Notes under the pieces: generated by a model
What the model was told of the DNA's origin: nothing
Seen by the model: only the letters and a program-made list of their open reading frames with translations
Database searches by the model: none
Shown: positions 30,936 through 32,205 of the stretch, piece after piece
Layout: each line of letters begins with the position of its first letter
How positions within the stretch are numbered: the stretch's first letter is position 1
Made by a program: the position numbers and the translations under genes
Assembly: GCA_012719445.1 (NCBI GenBank)
Contig: JAAYAH010000176.1
Span: forward strand, 1 to 32,205
DNA from: Actinomycetales bacterium
GTDB taxonomy: Bacteria > Actinomycetota > Actinomycetes > Actinomycetales > Kineosporiaceae
Length of the DNA stretch: 32,205 nt
Direction of reading: 5' to 3'

Positions 30936-31159
30936 GTCCGCCCCGGGACTCTCCCGGACCGTGTCCGCGCCCGGAGCGGGAGCGGGGCATTTCCGTCCTT
31001 TCCTGGGTGCTGGTACCCCTCTATTCCATGACGCGCTCTCAGCCCTTCTGGGAATTATGCGTCTCTCCGGTGTGCATGGTTGCCGTTCAGGTGTGATCAG
31101 CCCATATGGGTGAGTGAATTGTCAGGCTCGGCATCGTTCGAACGGGCTAGTCAGGGGCC

Positions 31160-31188
31160 TTGCGGCGCACCGAACGACCTCTGGTAAT
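31160..31188 (+). promoter_or_regulatory. Candidate promoter in the intergenic region
   Basis: TTGCGG (31160-31165) and GGTAAT (31183-31188) are spaced by 17 bp. The -35 matches three of six and the -10 four of six consensus bases, including TAAT. TATGGT at 31204-31209 is an alternative -10. It lies in the AT-richer part of the gap, about 75 bp before a terminator. Confidence 0.3.
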
Positions 31189-31263
31189 AGCGCAGAGTCA
31201 TGCTATGGTTACGCCATGTGCAAGGGGGGCTCGTGCGACTGATGTGACGCCTGCGCGGTCCCG

Positions 31264-31300
31264 TCGAAAAGGACCCGATTCATTGATCGGGGCTTTTTCG
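31264..31300. terminator. Rho-independent terminator with T-run
   Basis: CCCGAT (31274-31279) pairs with ATCGGG (31286-31291) around a 6-nt loop, followed by GCTTTTT. The stem extends outward through CGAAAAG (31264-31270) and CTTTTTCG (31293-31300). It is the only hairpin in the window with a real T-tract and also works on the minus strand (TTTT after the stem). It may end the OmpA transcript or a short RNA from the promoter at 31160. Confidence 0.65.
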
Positions 31301-31687
31301 GCGTGACCGGGCAGAGAGATCCCGATTGGCTGGAATCGCCGGGTCGGACGTGCAACCGATTCGGACGTCGTGCCGGGAATGGGACGCATTCAACGGGCAG
31401 ATGCGGCGGTGAGCCGTACCTGCCTGCTGGGTGTCGCCCGGAGGGATCTCCTCGGAGCGTCAGCACCCGTCGGTGACAGACGGACGGGCCTGCGGCTGCG
31501 GATCGGAGGGAGGGGCGAGACGCGAGCCGGGCGATCAGCCCGGACCGGCCAACTCTGTGACAGATCGCCGGATATCGAATCCCGATGGACGCCGCCCTGC
31601 CGTGACTCCGCGAGCCGGTCAGGACGCCGGATCGCCGAGGCGGGGCACCAGGACCATCCGGGTCACACGACGGAAGGAAACATCAGC

Positions 31688-32101
31688 ATGAATCTCACGA
31701 GCAGGAAGGCGCGAACTCTCGTCGCGCTGTGCTCGAGTGCTGCGGTAGTCGCTGGGGGCGCGTTGTCCGCGACCAGCGCCGCTGCTGTCGGCCAGACCCT
31801 GGCCTTCGGACCGACCGCGACCAGCGCCACCATCGTGAACGTCGACACCATCCTCCACGCCAACACTGCCGCGCTCGCCTACGGCTTCAAGGTGACCGGG
31901 GCGTCGGGTGCGGATCCCATGTACCTGTCGGTCACCGAGGCGCCGACGAACAGCGCGATGTTCGTTCAGCGGGTGGCGGCGAACGGTGCTCCGGCTGCGA
32001 TCGCCGGCACCAATGTGGTCAACGGCGCGGATGCCGCCGTCACGGTCACGGCGGGTGCGGCAGGAGCCACCTCGCTCACTCTGACCTGGATCCGCGAGTA
32101 A
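31688..32101 (+). CDS. Small secreted protein, unknown
   Basis: A 137-residue protein with a Sec signal peptide (MNLTSRKARTLVALCSSAAV, then VAGGALSATSAAA, cleavage near residue 33). The mature 104 residues are Ala/Thr/Val-rich with alternating strands (TATSATIVNVDTILHANTA, AVTVTAGAAGATSLTLTWIRE), suggesting a small beta-sandwich. It has no cysteine in the mature part. GGAAGGAAA precedes ATG 31688 by about 8 nt. The gene stands alone after a long non-coding region; codon use matches the neighbours. No family recognised. Confidence 0.75.
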   Translation: MNLTSRKARTLVALCSSAAVVAGGALSATSAAAVGQTLAFGPTATSATIVNVDTILHANTAALAYGFKVTGASGADPMYLSVTEAPTNSAMFVQRVAANGAPAAIAGTNVVNGADAAVTVTAGAAGATSLTLTWIRE

Positions 32102-32133
32102 CGGCGCGACCTCGTTTGTGATCACGACATAGA

Positions 32134-32205
32134 GGTGCCCTTCGGCCTGCAAGGATGGGATTTGCGAAGATCACATTCCTGCGTGACAGAAGGGCACCCG
32201 ATCAG
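32134..32205 (+). mobile_element. Probable end of an insertion sequence, cut by the window
   Basis: GGTGCCCTTC (32134-32143) and GAAGGGCACC (32189-32198) form a 10-bp inverted repeat enclosing a compact leader-like stretch that is less GC-rich than the neighbouring genes. From memory it resembles the leader ahead of IS1380-like transposase genes in actinobacteria, but no transposase codons lie inside the window. It could also be a simple terminator of the secreted-protein gene. Confidence 0.35.

Larger units (their letters stand above)
30936..31687. other. 752-bp non-coding region with promoter, terminator and hairpins
   Basis: No convincing gene. The left half (31000-31300) is clearly less GC-rich than its surroundings, typical of regulatory DNA. 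It holds a perfect palindrome CCCATATGGG (31101-31110), a candidate promoter (31160-31188), a terminator with a T-run (31264-31300) and a hairpin CCGGGC-GATCA-GCCCGG (31527-31543). GGAAGGAAA (31672-31680) is the ribosome binding site of the secreted protein at 31688, giving that gene a long leader if transcription starts near 31196. Confidence 0.5.

Noticed and set aside
1-32205. CRISPR arrays, tRNA or rRNA genes
   Set aside because: No regularly spaced palindromic repeats with unique spacers, and no cloverleaf or rRNA-like segments were recognised.

Overview
The window is very GC-rich with almost exclusively G/C third codon positions, GTG starts, lipoprotein signal peptides, and a Tad pilus locus of the Gram-positive layout (no secretin). 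This points to an actinobacterium, plausibly a pseudonocardial genus. No rRNA or marker gene is present, so the genus is inference.

Region 1 (1-10380) holds the tail of an unidentified gene and a small secreted four-cysteine protein. Next comes a minus-strand group resembling an accessory module of an extracellular contractile injection system (eCIS): a AAA+ ATPase, a TPR-like protein and a 1500-residue effector-like protein. No sheath, tube or baseplate gene is visible. Two small plus-strand membrane proteins flank these genes.

Region 2 (10466-16350) contains two copies of a three-gene module. Each copy has a large secreted protein of about 530 residues that starts with a type IVb (Flp-type) prepilin N-terminus, a DUF3592-like membrane protein and an LpqN/PsbP-like lipoprotein. 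The last two genes are in opposite order in the two copies.

Region 3 (16507-26897) is the Tad locus: DUF192 (minus strand), a zinc-ribbon protein, CpaB, a TadZ/CpaE ATPase fused in frame to a TadE-like pseudopilin, TadE, TadA/CpaF, TadB, TadC, a NarL-family histidine kinase and response regulator, the Flp pilin and a TadG-like protein. Most junctions overlap by 4 bp. A strong hairpin follows flp and could set the ratio of major to minor pilin. No prepilin peptidase gene lies in the window.

Region 4 (26970-30935) has two copies of a translationally overlapped pair, lipoprotein plus OmpA-domain protein, with an unrelated minus-strand lipoprotein between them. The OmpA domains keep the peptidoglycan-binding residues, so they may anchor the surface structure to the wall.

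Region 5 (30936-32205) is a 752-bp non-coding stretch with a candidate promoter and terminator pair, a small secreted protein, and at the right edge what looks like the end of an insertion sequence.

Working model (inference): the Tad machine assembles Flp pili and may also export or assemble the two large prepilin-like proteins. The lipoproteins, DUF3592 proteins and OmpA proteins would act as cell-envelope partners, under control of the embedded two-component system.
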